Of a stretch of DNA of 63,610 nucleotides, positions 36,158 through 45,273 are shown in pieces. The stretch is taken from NCBI GenBank assembly GCA_021802655.1, contig JAJZRP010000005.1, positions 1 through 63,610 on the forward strand. Reading direction: 5' to 3'. Each line of letters opens with the position of its first letter. Position 1 is the stretch's first letter. This stretch comes from Pseudomonadota bacterium. Its GTDB lineage: Bacteria; Pseudomonadota; Gammaproteobacteria; Burkholderiales; JABEVD01. The translations under genes and the position numbers were made by a program. Under the pieces are notes generated by a model that saw only the letters and a program-made list of their open reading frames with translations, was not told the DNA's origin and made no database searches.

Positions 36158-37198
36158 ATGGGCCAAAGTTTCCGGCTATCGGATATCGTCGGACGCTTTG
36201 GGGGAGAACTCATCGGCGACGGCGAAATCATGGTCTCCCGGGTCGCGACACTTGCGAGCGCGGAGCCGACGGACATTTCTTTCCTGTCCAGCGGGAAATA
36301 CAGGCAGCAACTGGAGCATTCGCGGGCAGGCGCTTTTATTCTCGGCAAGAACGATCATGATGCCACCGAAAAACCGAGAATTGTCTGTGACAATCCCTAT
36401 GTCTATTTTGCGAGGGTGTCTTCCTTCCTGAATCCTGCTCCAAGCTCGGAGCCCGGCATCCATCCGAGCGCAGTGGTCCATGAAGGTGCCTTGATTCATC
36501 CTTCGGTATCGATAGGCCCACATTGCTGCATAGGCAGAAATGCCAGAATAGGGGAAAATTCGGTGGTCGGCGCATCCTGCGTCATAGGCGAGGATGTGGC
36601 GATCGGCAGCAATGCAAGGCTCTATGCGGGTGTTTCGGTTTATCCGGGCTGCATTATCGGAAGCGACTGCATCATTCATTCGGGTGCCGTGATCGGCGCA
36701 GACGGCTTTGGCATCGCGATGGATGAAGGGAAATGGCTCAAAATCCCCCAGATCGGGAAGGTGGTGATTGGGGACGATGTCGAAATCGGCGCGAACACCA
36801 CCATAGACAGGGGGGCGCTCGACGACACGATCATCGGGGACGGGGTTAAAATTGACAATCAGGTGCAGGTTGCCCATAACGTCGTGATCGGCGCGCATAC
36901 GGCAATCGCAGGATGCACGGGCATCGCGGGAAGCACGAGAATCGGGCGGTATTGCAAGATTGGGGGGAGCGGAATGATCCTGGGGCATCTGCACATTGCA
37001 GACCATGTGGATATTTCGGCAGGGACGATGATCACCAAATCGATCGAAGCGCCGGGCGCCTATACCTCCATTTACCCGTTCGCCCCCCACCGTGAATGGC
37101 TCAGGAATACCGCGCATTTGCGGCATTTGAATGAATTGGCGGAGAAAGTGCGCCAGCTCGGGAAAGACATCGAAGCTCTGGAAAGGAAAAAGTCCTGA
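36158..37198 (+). CDS. lpxD: UDP-3-O-(3-hydroxyacyl)glucosamine N-acyltransferase
   Basis: A 346-residue lipid A enzyme. The N-terminal uridine-binding domain ([22 protein letters not shown]) is followed by many hexapeptide repeats of the left-handed beta helix (about 105-300), including the catalytic His region [25 protein letters not shown], and a C-terminal helix. It adds the second hydroxyacyl chain to UDP-glucosamine. It overlaps fabZ by one base. Confidence 0.97.
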   Translation: MGQSFRLSDIVGRFGGELIGDGEIMVSRVATLASAEPTDISFLSSGKYRQQLEHSRAGAFILGKNDHDATEKPRIVCDNPYVYFARVSSFLNPAPSSEPGIHPSAVVHEGALIHPSVSIGPHCCIGRNARIGENSVVGASCVIGEDVAIGSNARLYAGVSVYPGCIIGSDCIIHSGAVIGADGFGIAMDEGKWLKIPQIGKVVIGDDVEIGANTTIDRGALDDTIIGDGVKIDNQVQVAHNVVIGAHTAIAGCTGIAGSTRIGRYCKIGGSGMILGHLHIADHVDISAGTMITKSIEAPGAYTSIYPFAPHREWLRNTAHLRHLNELAEKVRQLGKDIEALERKKS

Positions 37199-37635
37199 TG
37201 AACATCCACGAAATACTCAAGTATTTGCCCCATCGCTACCCGTTTTTGCTGATCGACAGGGTGCTCTCGGTCGAACCCGGCAAGGAAATCACCGCCCTCA
37301 AGAACGTCACGGTCAACGAACCCTTTTTCCCGGGGCATTTCCCCCACCATCCCGTCATGCCGGGCGTTCTGATCGTGGAGGCCCTGGCGCAGGCTGCAGC
37401 GATCCTGTCCTTCAAAACCATGGACAGCCTGCCGAGCGACGATTCGGTCTACTATTTCGTCGGCATCGACGGCATTCGTTTCAAAAAGCCGGTCATTCCA
37501 GGGGATCAGTTGATACTCAAGGCTTCGATCACGCGCCATGCCCAGGGGTTGTGGAAATATGCCGTGAGGGCGGAAGTGGAGGGTTCCCTGGTGACGGAAG
37601 GACAACTGATGTGTACTTTGCGGTCGGTCAAATGA
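37198..37635 (+). CDS. fabZ: 3-hydroxyacyl-ACP dehydratase FabZ
   Basis: A 145-residue hotdog-fold dehydratase. The active-site segment [25 protein letters not shown] carries the catalytic His and Glu. [15 protein letters not shown] at the N terminus is the family signature. It dehydrates 3-hydroxyacyl-ACPs in fatty-acid elongation and competes with LpxA/LpxD for the same substrate, which explains the conserved lpxD-fabZ-lpxA order. It overlaps both neighbours (1 and 4 bp). Confidence 0.98.
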   Translation: MNIHEILKYLPHRYPFLLIDRVLSVEPGKEITALKNVTVNEPFFPGHFPHHPVMPGVLIVEALAQAAAILSFKTMDSLPSDDSVYYFVGIDGIRFKKPVIPGDQLILKASITRHAQGLWKYAVRAEVEGSLVTEGQLMCTLRSVK

Positions 37636-38402
37636 TACACCCGACTGCCATCATCGAACCCGGTGCGCAAGTTGCGAGCGGCGTCGAAATCGGGGCCTAT
37701 TCGATCATAGGTTCACATGTCGAAATCGGATCGGGAACGAAGATCGGGCCGCATGCCGTGATCAAGGGACATACGCGCATAGGAAGGAACAACCGCATCT
37801 ACCAGTTCGTTTCTCTCGGCGAGATTCCTCAGGACAAGAAATATGCGGGCGAGCCGACACGGCTCGAAATCGGCGACAACAACGAAATCAGGGAATTTTG
37901 CACTTTCAATATCGGGACGGCCCAGGATATCGGCGTTACCCGAATAGGCAATAACAACTGGATCATGGCTTATGTCCATCTTGCCCACGACTGCCAGATT
38001 GGAAACCATACCATTTTCGCCAACAATGCCCAGTTGGCGGGCCATGTCACCGTCGAGGATTTCGCCATTCTGGGCGGATTCACCGTCGTTCACCAATTCT
38101 GCAGGATAGGCACCCACTCTATCACCGCGATGGGCACCATCCTGCTGCAGGATATCCCGCCCTACGTCACCGCTTCCGGCAATCCGGCTTCCCCGCATGG
38201 CATCAATTCCGAGGGACTGAAGCGGCGCGGGTTTTCTTCTGATGCCATTCTCGAAATCAGGCGGGCCTACAAGACGCTTTACAAATCGGGTTTGAGCCTT
38301 CAGGAAGCGAAGGATGCCCTCTTTTCCAAAGTCGAGGCTCATGCCGAACTCGGCCCGTTTTTGGAATTCATAAGCGGCTCGAAACGCGGGATCGTTCGCT
38401 GA
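37632..38402 (+). CDS. lpxA: UDP-N-acetylglucosamine acyltransferase
   Basis: A 256-residue beta-helix acyltransferase catalysing the first step of lipid A synthesis. It starts [27 protein letters not shown] and contains the catalytic His region [27 protein letters not shown] and the substrate motif [22 protein letters not shown] 37632 overlaps the fabZ stop. A longer in-frame extension into fabZ is an artefact. Confidence 0.98.
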   Translation: MIHPTAIIEPGAQVASGVEIGAYSIIGSHVEIGSGTKIGPHAVIKGHTRIGRNNRIYQFVSLGEIPQDKKYAGEPTRLEIGDNNEIREFCTFNIGTAQDIGVTRIGNNNWIMAYVHLAHDCQIGNHTIFANNAQLAGHVTVEDFAILGGFTVVHQFCRIGTHSITAMGTILLQDIPPYVTASGNPASPHGINSEGLKRRGFSSDAILEIRRAYKTLYKSGLSLQEAKDALFSKVEAHAELGPFLEFISGSKRGIVR

Positions 38403-38404
38403 AC

Positions 38405-39577
38405 ATGGAGCGGAGGAAAGTGCGGATCGGTATCGTCGCCGGGGAGGCGTCGGGCGATCTCCTGGGCTCGCACCTCGTCAGGGCGCTGAAGGAGAAACTG
38501 CCCGAGATCGAATTCGTCGGTGTTGGGGGACCCAAAATGCAGTCCGCAGGGGTAACTTCCCTGTTTCCGATGGAGAAGCTGGCTGTCATGGGCTATGTGG
38601 AAGTCTTGAAACGCTACTTCCAGATTATCGCTATCAGGCGCAAGCTGATACGCTATTTCAAATCGAACCCGCCCGACATATTCATCGGAGTGGATGCGCC
38701 GGACTTCAACCTCGATCTGGAGAGGGATCTCAAGAAGGCGGGAATCCCCGCCATCCATTATGTGAGTCCTTCGATCTGGGCATGGCGGGGAGAGCGCATA
38801 CACAAGATCAGGAAATCCTGCACCAAAGTGCTCGCGCTTTTTCCTTTCGAAAAGGAATTGTACGACAAGGCGGGAATTGACGCCGATTATGTCGGCCACC
38901 CGCTTGCCGACATGGTTCCGGAGTCTGCGGACAGGACTGCAATGAGAAGGAACATGAAACTGCCGCTGGATGCAAAAATATTCGCTTTCCTGCCGGGAAG
39001 CAGGCAGAGCGAATTGCAATACATGGCCGATACCTTCATCCAGACGGCGATGCTGGTGCGGGAAAAATGGTCCGATGCGAGATTCCTGGTTCCGCTTGCA
39101 AGCCGTGAAACCAGGGCGCTCTTCGAGGAAGCGATCTACCGCAACCATGCCGAGGATATTGCCTTCACGCTTTTTTTCGGGCATGCCGTGGATGCGATGA
39201 TCGCATCCGATATCGTGCTTGTTGCATCCGGTACTGCCACTTTGGAGGCTGCGTTGCTCAAAAGGCCCATGGTGATCACTTACAAGATGGCGCCATTGAC
39301 CTACAGTCTCAAGAAGCGCAAGAAATACCAGCCTTACGTGGGGCTTCCCAATATCCTTTCCGGGAAATTCGTCGTGCCTGAATTGCTCCAGGACGAAGCG
39401 ACACCGGAAAATCTGTCCCGTGCCTTGATCAACCTGATGCAGGATGAAGCGGTTATCCGCAAGCTTGAAGACGTGTTCGCCGAAATGCAGCGCAGCCTGA
39501 GGCAGAATACCGCCGAAAAGGCATCATTGGCCATTCTGCCCCTTCTGGCGCATGACTATCGTCTGCGGCGTGGATGA
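38405..39577 (+). CDS. lpxB: Lipid-A-disaccharide synthase
   Basis: A 390-residue GT19 glycosyltransferase that joins UDP-2,3-diacylglucosamine and lipid X. Motifs are [74 protein letters not shown] and [12 protein letters not shown]. It starts 2 bp after lpxA, and its last 26 bp overlap the start of rnhB. Confidence 0.98.
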   Translation: MERRKVRIGIVAGEASGDLLGSHLVRALKEKLPEIEFVGVGGPKMQSAGVTSLFPMEKLAVMGYVEVLKRYFQIIAIRRKLIRYFKSNPPDIFIGVDAPDFNLDLERDLKKAGIPAIHYVSPSIWAWRGERIHKIRKSCTKVLALFPFEKELYDKAGIDADYVGHPLADMVPESADRTAMRRNMKLPLDAKIFAFLPGSRQSELQYMADTFIQTAMLVREKWSDARFLVPLASRETRALFEEAIYRNHAEDIAFTLFFGHAVDAMIASDIVLVASGTATLEAALLKRPMVITYKMAPLTYSLKKRKKYQPYVGLPNILSGKFVVPELLQDEATPENLSRALINLMQDEAVIRKLEDVFAEMQRSLRQNTAEKASLAILPLLAHDYRLRRG

Positions 39578-40115
39578 GGCGGGGCGCGGTCCCCTGGCTG
39601 GTCCGGTTTACGCCGCAGCGGTAATTCTGGACCCGGCCAAGCCTATCATCGGGCTGAATGATTCGAAGAAGCTGAGCGAGAAAAGGCGCAAAGAACTTGC
39701 ATGCCGGATCAGGGAGGATGCGCTTTCCTGGGCCGTGGCGAGTGCTTCGGTGGAAGAGATCGATTCGATCAATATCCTGCAGGCGAGCCTGTTGGCGATG
39801 AAAAGGGCGATAGACGGACTTCCCGTCCTGCCCCATGAAATCCTGGTCGATGGCATCTATTGTCCTGAAGTACTGATGCCGTCGAAAGCGATCGTCAACG
39901 GGGATGCCCTGATCCCTGAAATATCGGCAGCATCGATCCTCGCCAAAACGTCGAGGGACGCTTTCATGCTAGAATTGCATGGTGATTTTCCAGAATTCGG
40001 CTTTGACAGGCACAAGGGTTATCCGACCAAGATGCACATCGAAGCACTCGGCAAGTACGGCCCATCAGCCGTCCACAGGAAGAGTTTCGCTCCGGTCAGG
40101 GTATTTTTGAGATGA
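39552..40115 (+). CDS. rnhB: Ribonuclease HII
   Basis: A 187-residue RNase HII that removes ribonucleotides from DNA. Catalytic residues D8 and E9 are in [20 protein letters not shown], with further acidic residues in ILVDGIY and the C-terminal [22 protein letters not shown]. The ATG at 39552 lies inside the end of lpxB (26-bp overlap); no later ATG would preserve the catalytic motif. The lpxB-rnhB order is conserved. It overlaps the next gene by 4 bp. Confidence 0.97.
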   Translation: MTIVCGVDEAGRGPLAGPVYAAAVILDPAKPIIGLNDSKKLSEKRRKELACRIREDALSWAVASASVEEIDSINILQASLLAMKRAIDGLPVLPHEILVDGIYCPEVLMPSKAIVNGDALIPEISAASILAKTSRDAFMLELHGDFPEFGFDRHKGYPTKMHIEALGKYGPSAVHRKSFAPVRVFLR

Positions 40116-40588
40116 ACATTCTCTGGTATTACCGCCACGAGCAGCAGGTCGTCGGACCTGTTCCGCAGCAGGCGATAGAGCGCTACCTCATTCTCGGCCG
40201 CCTGAAGATGGATGATGAAGTCAGGACAGGCGATTCACCCTGGCTGAAAATCGGGGATTGCCCGGAGTTTTCATCTACCTGCGAATTGCTCCGGGGGGGG
40301 GGCGAGGCGAAGCTTTCTGCCGCGAGACGCTTTGCCGACGAGAGGAGCCGCTTCAGGCGTGTGGATGGGCAAAGCCCGGCGGAGAATCATCGCAGGGAGG
40401 AGCGGCGCAGTGAAGAGCCACAAGAAATCAAGGTGTTGCGCTCCCATCGTGCGGTTGTTTTCGAGCCGCCGAAACAGAGAAGCTGGATGGGCTATGTCCT
40501 GATCGCAGGTCTCATAGGGCTGGTGCTGCTCGTCATCATATTTTACCATCCCGTCAACCCGATCAAGGTCGGCGTTTCCGGACATTGA
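40112..40588 (+). CDS. GYF-like domain protein with C-terminal membrane anchor
   Basis: A 158-residue hypothetical protein. The first 50 residues ([38 protein letters not shown]) look like a GYF_2-type domain, often found at the N terminus of bacterial membrane proteins. A polar, Arg- and Glu-rich linker follows, and a single transmembrane helix ends the protein ([19 protein letters not shown]). Function is unknown. The linker codons for RGGGE include a run of ten G (40293-40302). It is coupled to rnhB and overlaps possible starts of the methyltransferase downstream. Confidence 0.75.
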   Translation: MNILWYYRHEQQVVGPVPQQAIERYLILGRLKMDDEVRTGDSPWLKIGDCPEFSSTCELLRGGGEAKLSAARRFADERSRFRRVDGQSPAENHRREERRSEEPQEIKVLRSHRAVVFEPPKQRSWMGYVLIAGLIGLVLLVIIFYHPVNPIKVGVSGH

Positions 40589-40596
40589 GCAGGTCC

Positions 40597-41361
40597 ATGA
40601 AGCACATCGCCTCCAAAGACAATGCGCTTTTCAAGATGCTCTTCAGGATCGAAAATTCCGTGAGGGAAAGAAGAGAGCAGGGCAAGACCATTCTGGACGG
40701 CGTCCACCTCCTGGATGCCTGCATTTCGGCAGGAGTCAAACCCGAGCTTGTCGTCGCCAGGGAATCCTCACGGGATGCTCCGGAAATCCGGCCTTTTCTG
40801 CAGGATGGCAATGTCGCCTCGATGAGCGACAGCCTTTTCGACAGGATTTCGCCGGTCAAGAACCCGACCGGAATCCTTGCACTGATTTCGATTCCGCTTC
40901 GTGAGCCGCTGGAACAGCCCGAGTTCTGCGTTTTCCTGGACGAAATCCGGGACCCGGGCAATATGGGGGCGATATTGCGTTCTGCAGCCGCAGCCGGTGC
41001 GACGGATGCCTTCCTCTCCAAAGGCTGCGCGGACCCCTGGTCGCCCAAGGTATTGCGGGCAGGAATGGGGGCGCATTTTTCGATCAGGGTCCATGCCGAT
41101 TCGGAACTTGCCGGCCTCGTGCGCAATTTCCATGGGAATGCGATTGCCTTGAGCCTGGATGCCGATATCTCGCTTTTCGACCTGGATCTGAAGGGAAGGG
41201 TAGGGTTCGTGATCGGCAACGAAGGAGCCGGGATTTCCAGGGAAATTCTCTCCGTTGCAGGCATCCGGGCGAGGATTCCGATGCCGGGGAGGATCGAGTC
41301 GCTCAATGCGGCTCAAGCCGCTTCAGTCTGCTTTTTCGAGCGAGTCAGGCAAATGGCATGA
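40597..41361 (+). CDS. TrmH/SpoU-family RNA 2'-O-methyltransferase
   Basis: A 254-residue SPOUT methyltransferase. The N-terminal substrate-binding domain (FKMLFRIENSVRERREQGKTILDGVHLLD) is followed by the knot domain with EIRDPGNMGAILRSAAAAGA, FVIGNEGAGISREIL and RIPMPGRIESLNAAQAASVCFFE. Close to RlmB/TrmH-type rRNA 2'-O-ribose methyltransferases; the target nucleotide is not predictable. ATG 40597 is chosen over the TTG at 40585 that overlaps the previous stop. It overlaps rluE by 4 bp. Confidence 0.88.
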   Translation: MKHIASKDNALFKMLFRIENSVRERREQGKTILDGVHLLDACISAGVKPELVVARESSRDAPEIRPFLQDGNVASMSDSLFDRISPVKNPTGILALISIPLREPLEQPEFCVFLDEIRDPGNMGAILRSAAAAGATDAFLSKGCADPWSPKVLRAGMGAHFSIRVHADSELAGLVRNFHGNAIALSLDADISLFDLDLKGRVGFVIGNEGAGISREILSVAGIRARIPMPGRIESLNAAQAASVCFFERVRQMA

Positions 41362-41888
41362 TCGTTCTGTTCAACAAGCCCTATGGCGTGCTTTCCCAGT
41401 TCAGCCAGGAGGCAAATCATGGAACGCTCAAGGACTTCATCCCGATTCCCGGAATCTATCCTGCCGGGCGCCTGGATGCTGACAGCGAGGGGCTCTTGGT
41501 TCTGACCGACGAAGGGGGCTTGCAGCACAGGCTGAGCCATCCCAGAGGGAAAACCGAAAAAACCTATCTGGCTCAGGTCGAGGGCGAGCCTGGCGAAGTT
41601 GCGATCTCCGCGCTTTCGCGGGGGCTGGACCTTGGCGACTTCGTCACCAAACCCGCGAAAGCCAGAGCTATCGGGGAGCCGGAATGGTTATGGGAGCGCG
41701 ACCCACCCATACGATACCGCAAATCCATTCCCACCTCTTGGCTGGAACTCGTGATTTCGGAAGGGAAGAACAGGCAGGTGAGAAGGATGACCGCGAAAGT
41801 CGGCCATCCCACCCTGAGACTGATTCGTTATGCGGTCGGGAGCTGGACCCTGGAGGGGTTGCTCCCGGGCCAATATTCAGCCCTCTGA
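41358..41888 (+). CDS. rluE: 23S rRNA pseudouridine synthase RluE-like
   Basis: A 176-residue RsuA/RluE-family pseudouridine synthase. The catalytic Asp lies in YPAGRLDADSEGLLVLT. IVLFNKPYGVLSQFS at the N terminus and SEGKNRQVRRMTAKVGHPTLRLIRYAVG at the C terminus are typical of the short RluE type without an S4 domain. E. coli RluE modifies U2457 of 23S rRNA. It is coupled to the methyltransferase upstream, giving an RNA-modification pair. Its last 12 bp overlap typA on the other strand. Confidence 0.88.
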   Translation: MIVLFNKPYGVLSQFSQEANHGTLKDFIPIPGIYPAGRLDADSEGLLVLTDEGGLQHRLSHPRGKTEKTYLAQVEGEPGEVAISALSRGLDLGDFVTKPAKARAIGEPEWLWERDPPIRYRKSIPTSWLELVISEGKNRQVRRMTAKVGHPTLRLIRYAVGSWTLEGLLPGQYSAL

Positions 41889-43700
41889 TTTGCTGCCTCT
41901 GGAATGGCGCTTCCTCTCGTTTTCGGTGAGGTGGCGCTTTCTCAGGCGTATCGTTTTCGGCGTGATCTCGACGAGTTCATCGTCGTCGATGAATTCGATT
42001 GCGGATTCCAGCGTCAGCTGGATCGGAGGCGTCAGGGTTACGGCCTCGTCCGTTCCGGAAGCCCTGACGTTGGTGAGTTGCTTGCCCTTGATCGGATTCA
42101 CCACGAGATCGTTGTCCCGGCTGTGAACGCCGATGATCATGCCTTCGTACAGCCTGTCTCCGGGGACCACGAACATCCTGCCCCGATCCTGCAGTTTCCA
42201 CAACGCATAGGCGACTGCCTCGCCCTGTTCGGCCGATATCAGTACGCCGTTTCTGCGCGATGCAATCTCGCCCTTCGCGGGCGCATAGTCGTCGAAAACA
42301 TGGCTCATCATCCCGGTGCCTCGGGTCAGGGTCATGAATTCGGACTGGAACCCGATGAGGCCCCGCGCGGGAATGCGATAATCGAGCCGGGTTCTGCCCA
42401 GACCGTCGGAGACCATGTCCAGCATTTCGCCGCGCCGTGTGCCGAGGGCTTCCATGACTGCTCCCTGATTCGCTTCCTCGACATCCACCGTGAGCGCTTC
42501 ATAAGGTTCGCATTTTACGCCGTCGATTTCCTTCATCACCACGCGTGGACGGGAAACGGAAAGCTCGTAACCTTCGCGGCGCATGGTTTCAAGGAGAATG
42601 GTCAAGTGGAGTTCGCCGCGTCCCGAAACCAGGAAGCTGTCGGTATCCGATGTGTCCTCGACTCGCAGGGCGACATTGGTGAGAAGTTCCTTGTCCAGCC
42701 TTTCCCTGATCTGGCGGCTGGTGACGAATTTGCCTTCCTGTCCTGCGAAGGGCGAGGTATTGACCTGGAAAGTCATGGTCAGAGTGGGCTCGTCCACTGC
42801 GAGGATGGGCAGGGCCTCGGGCCTGGCCACGTCGCTGATGGTGACGCCGATGCCGATCTCTTCGATACCGTTGATGAGCACGATGTCGCCGGCTTGAGCT
42901 TCATCGAGCAATACCCGGTTGAGTCCTGAAAACCCCAGTACCTGGTTGATTCTTCCTTTTTTGGCCGGCTTGTCGCCGTTCAGGACAACCACTTCCTGCC
43001 CCGGCCTGATTCTGCCGCGCGCGATTTTGCCGACGCCGATCCTGCCGACAAAGCTCGAATAATCGAGTGCGCTGATCTGGAGCTGGAGCGGTTCATCAGG
43101 ATTCCCGGAGGGGGCGGGAACATGCTTCAGGATGGTATCGAACAGCGGACGCATGTCGACATTTTCGTCGGCAAGGTCGAGCTTGGCGTAACCGTTCAAC
43201 GCGGAAGCGTAAACAACCGGGAAGTCGAGCTGCTCGTCTGTGGCGCCAAGATTCGCGAAGAGATCGAAGGTGTGATTCACCACCCAGTCAGGTCGTGCGC
43301 CCGGACGGTCGATCTTGTTCACCAGGACGATGGGCTTGAGTCCGAGGGCGAGCGCCTTTTTCGTCACGAAACGGGTCTGCGGCATCGGGCCGTCGACTGC
43401 GTCGACCAGGAGCACCACGCCGTCGACCATCGACAGAACGCGCTCGACTTCGCCTCCGAAGTCCGCGTGTCCGGGGGTGTCGACGATGTTGATGTGGGTA
43501 CCCATGTAATTGACGGAAGTGTTTTTGGCAAGGATGGTGATCCCGCGCTCCTTCTCGAGGTCGTTGCTGTCCATGACCCTTTCGGACACGACCTGATGGG
43601 AAGAAAAGGTGCCGGCCTGATGCAGCAGCTTGTCCACCAGGGTGGTTTTGCCGTGGTCGACGTGGGCGATAATGGCGATGTTTCTCAAAGCGCGCGACAT
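41877..43700 (-). CDS. typA: Ribosome-associated GTPase TypA/BipA
   Basis: A 607-residue translational GTPase. G1 is [15 protein letters not shown] (11-25), then [23 protein letters not shown] and [17 protein letters not shown]-like domains follow, and the BipA-specific C-terminal domain has [19 protein letters not shown] and [21 protein letters not shown]. It functions in 50S biogenesis and stress or low-temperature growth. A minus-strand TATAAT (43731-43736) lies about 30 bp upstream. It is convergent with rluE (12-bp overlap). Confidence 0.98.
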   Translation of the reverse strand: MSRALRNIAIIAHVDHGKTTLVDKLLHQAGTFSSHQVVSERVMDSNDLEKERGITILAKNTSVNYMGTHINIVDTPGHADFGGEVERVLSMVDGVVLLVDAVDGPMPQTRFVTKKALALGLKPIVLVNKIDRPGARPDWVVNHTFDLFANLGATDEQLDFPVVYASALNGYAKLDLADENVDMRPLFDTILKHVPAPSGNPDEPLQLQISALDYSSFVGRIGVGKIARGRIRPGQEVVVLNGDKPAKKGRINQVLGFSGLNRVLLDEAQAGDIVLINGIEEIGIGVTISDVARPEALPILAVDEPTLTMTFQVNTSPFAGQEGKFVTSRQIRERLDKELLTNVALRVEDTSDTDSFLVSGRGELHLTILLETMRREGYELSVSRPRVVMKEIDGVKCEPYEALTVDVEEANQGAVMEALGTRRGEMLDMVSDGLGRTRLDYRIPARGLIGFQSEFMTLTRGTGMMSHVFDDYAPAKGEIASRRNGVLISAEQGEAVAYALWKLQDRGRMFVVPGDRLYEGMIIGVHSRDNDLVVNPIKGKQLTNVRASGTDEAVTLTPPIQLTLESAIEFIDDDELVEITPKTIRLRKRHLTENERKRHSRGSKSEG

Positions 43701-43730
43701 AAATAAGTACTCTGTGGATAAAAACGTTAG

Positions 43731-43736
43731 ATTATA
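43731..43736 (-). promoter_or_regulatory. Candidate typA -10 element
   Basis: TATAAT on the minus strand, 31 bp before the typA ATG. No clear -35 was found at the expected distance. It is one half of the divergent typA / DEAD-helicase control region. Confidence 0.5.
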
Positions 43737-43772
43737 TCATGCCCGACACTATGAAACTCTTTAATATCCGGT

Positions 43773-43778
43773 TATAAT
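43773..43778 (+). promoter_or_regulatory. Candidate DEAD-box helicase -10 element
   Basis: TATAAT on the plus strand inside GGTTATAATTG, 180 bp upstream of the helicase start. No strong -35 was found. If used, the helicase mRNA has a leader of about 175 nt. Confidence 0.5.
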
Positions 43779-43784
43779 TGCCTG

Positions 43785-43958
43785 GATTTGGTCGTCTTGA
43801 CTTGACTTCCATTTGTTTCATCGTTCCCTGACCTTCCTTTCCACACGGAAATTGAAAAATGCCGGTTAGCGACGATGTGGTGCGCTGGCGGCTTTTTTCT
43901 GCCCTTTCAGGCTTTATCTGCCTGCGCGCGTTTATTTCATCCATTTAGGAAAAAACAC
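43785..43958 (+). promoter_or_regulatory. Long 5' leader of the DEAD-box helicase gene
   Basis: About 175 nt with no convincing ORF between the candidate -10 and the GTG start. It contains pyrimidine-rich stretches and an AGGA ribosome-binding site at 43947-43950. Long leaders are known for cold-shock genes including several RNA helicases; regulation of that kind here is only inferred from length and gene type. Confidence 0.35.
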
Positions 43959-45221
43959 GTGTCTTTTGAAAATTTGAATCTGAATCCCCTGATCCTTAAA
44001 GCGATTGCCGAGACGGGTTATACTGCGGCTACCCCCATACAGGAAAAGGCCATACCTGAACTTGTCGCAGGCCACGACCTGATGGCTTCCGCCCAGACCG
44101 GGACGGGAAAAACGGCTGCATTCATGCTGCCCGCCCTGAACAGGCTGGTTGAGCCGGCCAAGGTTGCCGGAAAAGGTCCCCGCATTCTCGTCCTGACGCC
44201 GACCAGGGAGCTTGCGCAGCAGGTGAGCGCTGCCGCTGCGAAATACGGCAAACACCTGCGCAATGCGAAAGTTGTCACGATCCTCGGAGGGATGCCCTAT
44301 CCGCTCCAGAACAAGCTGCTTTCCCAGCATGTCGACATTCTGGTCGCGACCCCCGGGCGCCTCATCGATCACATCGAGCGCGGCAGGATAGATTTCTCCC
44401 GTCTGGAGATGCTCATCCTGGATGAAGCCGACAGGATGCTCGACATGGGATTCATCGACGATGTCGAGAGGATTGCGGATGCGACCCCGAGCGGACGCCA
44501 GACCGTCCTTTTCTCGGCGACCCTCGAGGGCGGGATTGCCAAGCTCGGCGCCTCCCTCATGAGGTCTCCCAAGCTTATCCAGATCGCTGCGCAGACGGCA
44601 AGGCACGAGAACATCGAGCAGCGCCTGCACTATGTGGACGACATGCACCACAAGAACCGTCTCCTGGATCACATGCTGCGCGATATCAACCTCAAGCAGG
44701 CGATCGTCTTCACTGCGACGAAACGGGATGCGGACCTGCTTGCGGACGATCTTCTGTCCAAGGGATACGAGGCTGCTGCATTGCATGGCGACATGAGCCA
44801 GAGGGAGCGCACCAGAACGCTTACGCGCCTGCGCCAGGGGGGGCTCAAGATACTGGTTGCAACCGATGTGGCTGCGCGCGGGATCGACGTGGCGGGAATC
44901 ACCCATGTCATCAATTTCGATCTGCCGAAATTCGCCGAGGATTACGTGCACAGGATAGGGCGAACGGGGCGGGCAGGAGCTTCCGGGATCGCCATTTCCT
45001 TCGCATCCGGACGCGATGCCATGCATGTCAAGAAGATCGAGCGCTTCACCGGGCAGAGCATTGCCCCCCATGTGATCGAGGGGCTTGAGCCCAAATTCAG
45101 GAACCGCCCTGTCGTCACCCACAAGAAGGGCTATGCAGGAAAGGGCGGCGAATTCAGGAATGGCGCCCCGCCACGAAGAAGCTCGAGCGACCGCTTCGCA
45201 CGCGACCGCGGCAACAGATGA
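43959..45221 (+). CDS. DEAD-box RNA helicase (RhlE-like)
   Basis: A 420-residue ATP-dependent RNA helicase. It has a Q motif (TAATPIQEKAIPEL), motif I ASAQTGTGKTAAF (K51), PTRELAQQV, motif II ILDEADRMLDMGF, motif III FSATL, and C-terminal ATDVAARGIDVAGI and YVHRIGRTGRAG. The tail is short, basic and glycine-rich (HKKGYAGKGGEFRNG), as in RhlE. I choose GTG 43959 (VSFENLNLNPLILKAI) with AGGA upstream; the frame extends to 43875, but the added residues look non-coding. A strong terminator follows immediately. Confidence 0.93.
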   Translation: MSFENLNLNPLILKAIAETGYTAATPIQEKAIPELVAGHDLMASAQTGTGKTAAFMLPALNRLVEPAKVAGKGPRILVLTPTRELAQQVSAAAAKYGKHLRNAKVVTILGGMPYPLQNKLLSQHVDILVATPGRLIDHIERGRIDFSRLEMLILDEADRMLDMGFIDDVERIADATPSGRQTVLFSATLEGGIAKLGASLMRSPKLIQIAAQTARHENIEQRLHYVDDMHHKNRLLDHMLRDINLKQAIVFTATKRDADLLADDLLSKGYEAAALHGDMSQRERTRTLTRLRQGGLKILVATDVAARGIDVAGITHVINFDLPKFAEDYVHRIGRTGRAGASGIAISFASGRDAMHVKKIERFTGQSIAPHVIEGLEPKFRNRPVVTHKKGYAGKGGEFRNGAPPRRSSSDRFARDRGNR

Positions 45222-45223
45222 TC

Positions 45224-45254
45224 AAAAAAAAACGGCCCCAGGGCCGCTTTTTTT
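45224..45254. terminator. Rho-independent terminator after the helicase gene
   Basis: CGGCC (45233-45237), loop CCAG, GGCCG (45242-45246), preceded by an A tract and followed by seven T. It starts 2 bp after the helicase stop and could work in both directions. Confidence 0.9.
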
Positions 45255-45259
45255 CGCCC

Positions 45260-45265
45260 TATAAT
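45260..45265 (+). promoter_or_regulatory. -10-like TATAAT just before the acyl-CoA synthetase gene
   Basis: A perfect TATAAT ends 8 bp before the ATG at 45274, directly after the terminator. If it is the real -10, transcription would begin at or within 1-3 nt of the start codon, giving a leaderless mRNA. No -35 consensus or Shine-Dalgarno is visible. Confidence 0.45.
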
Positions 45266-45273
45266 AACGGTCT

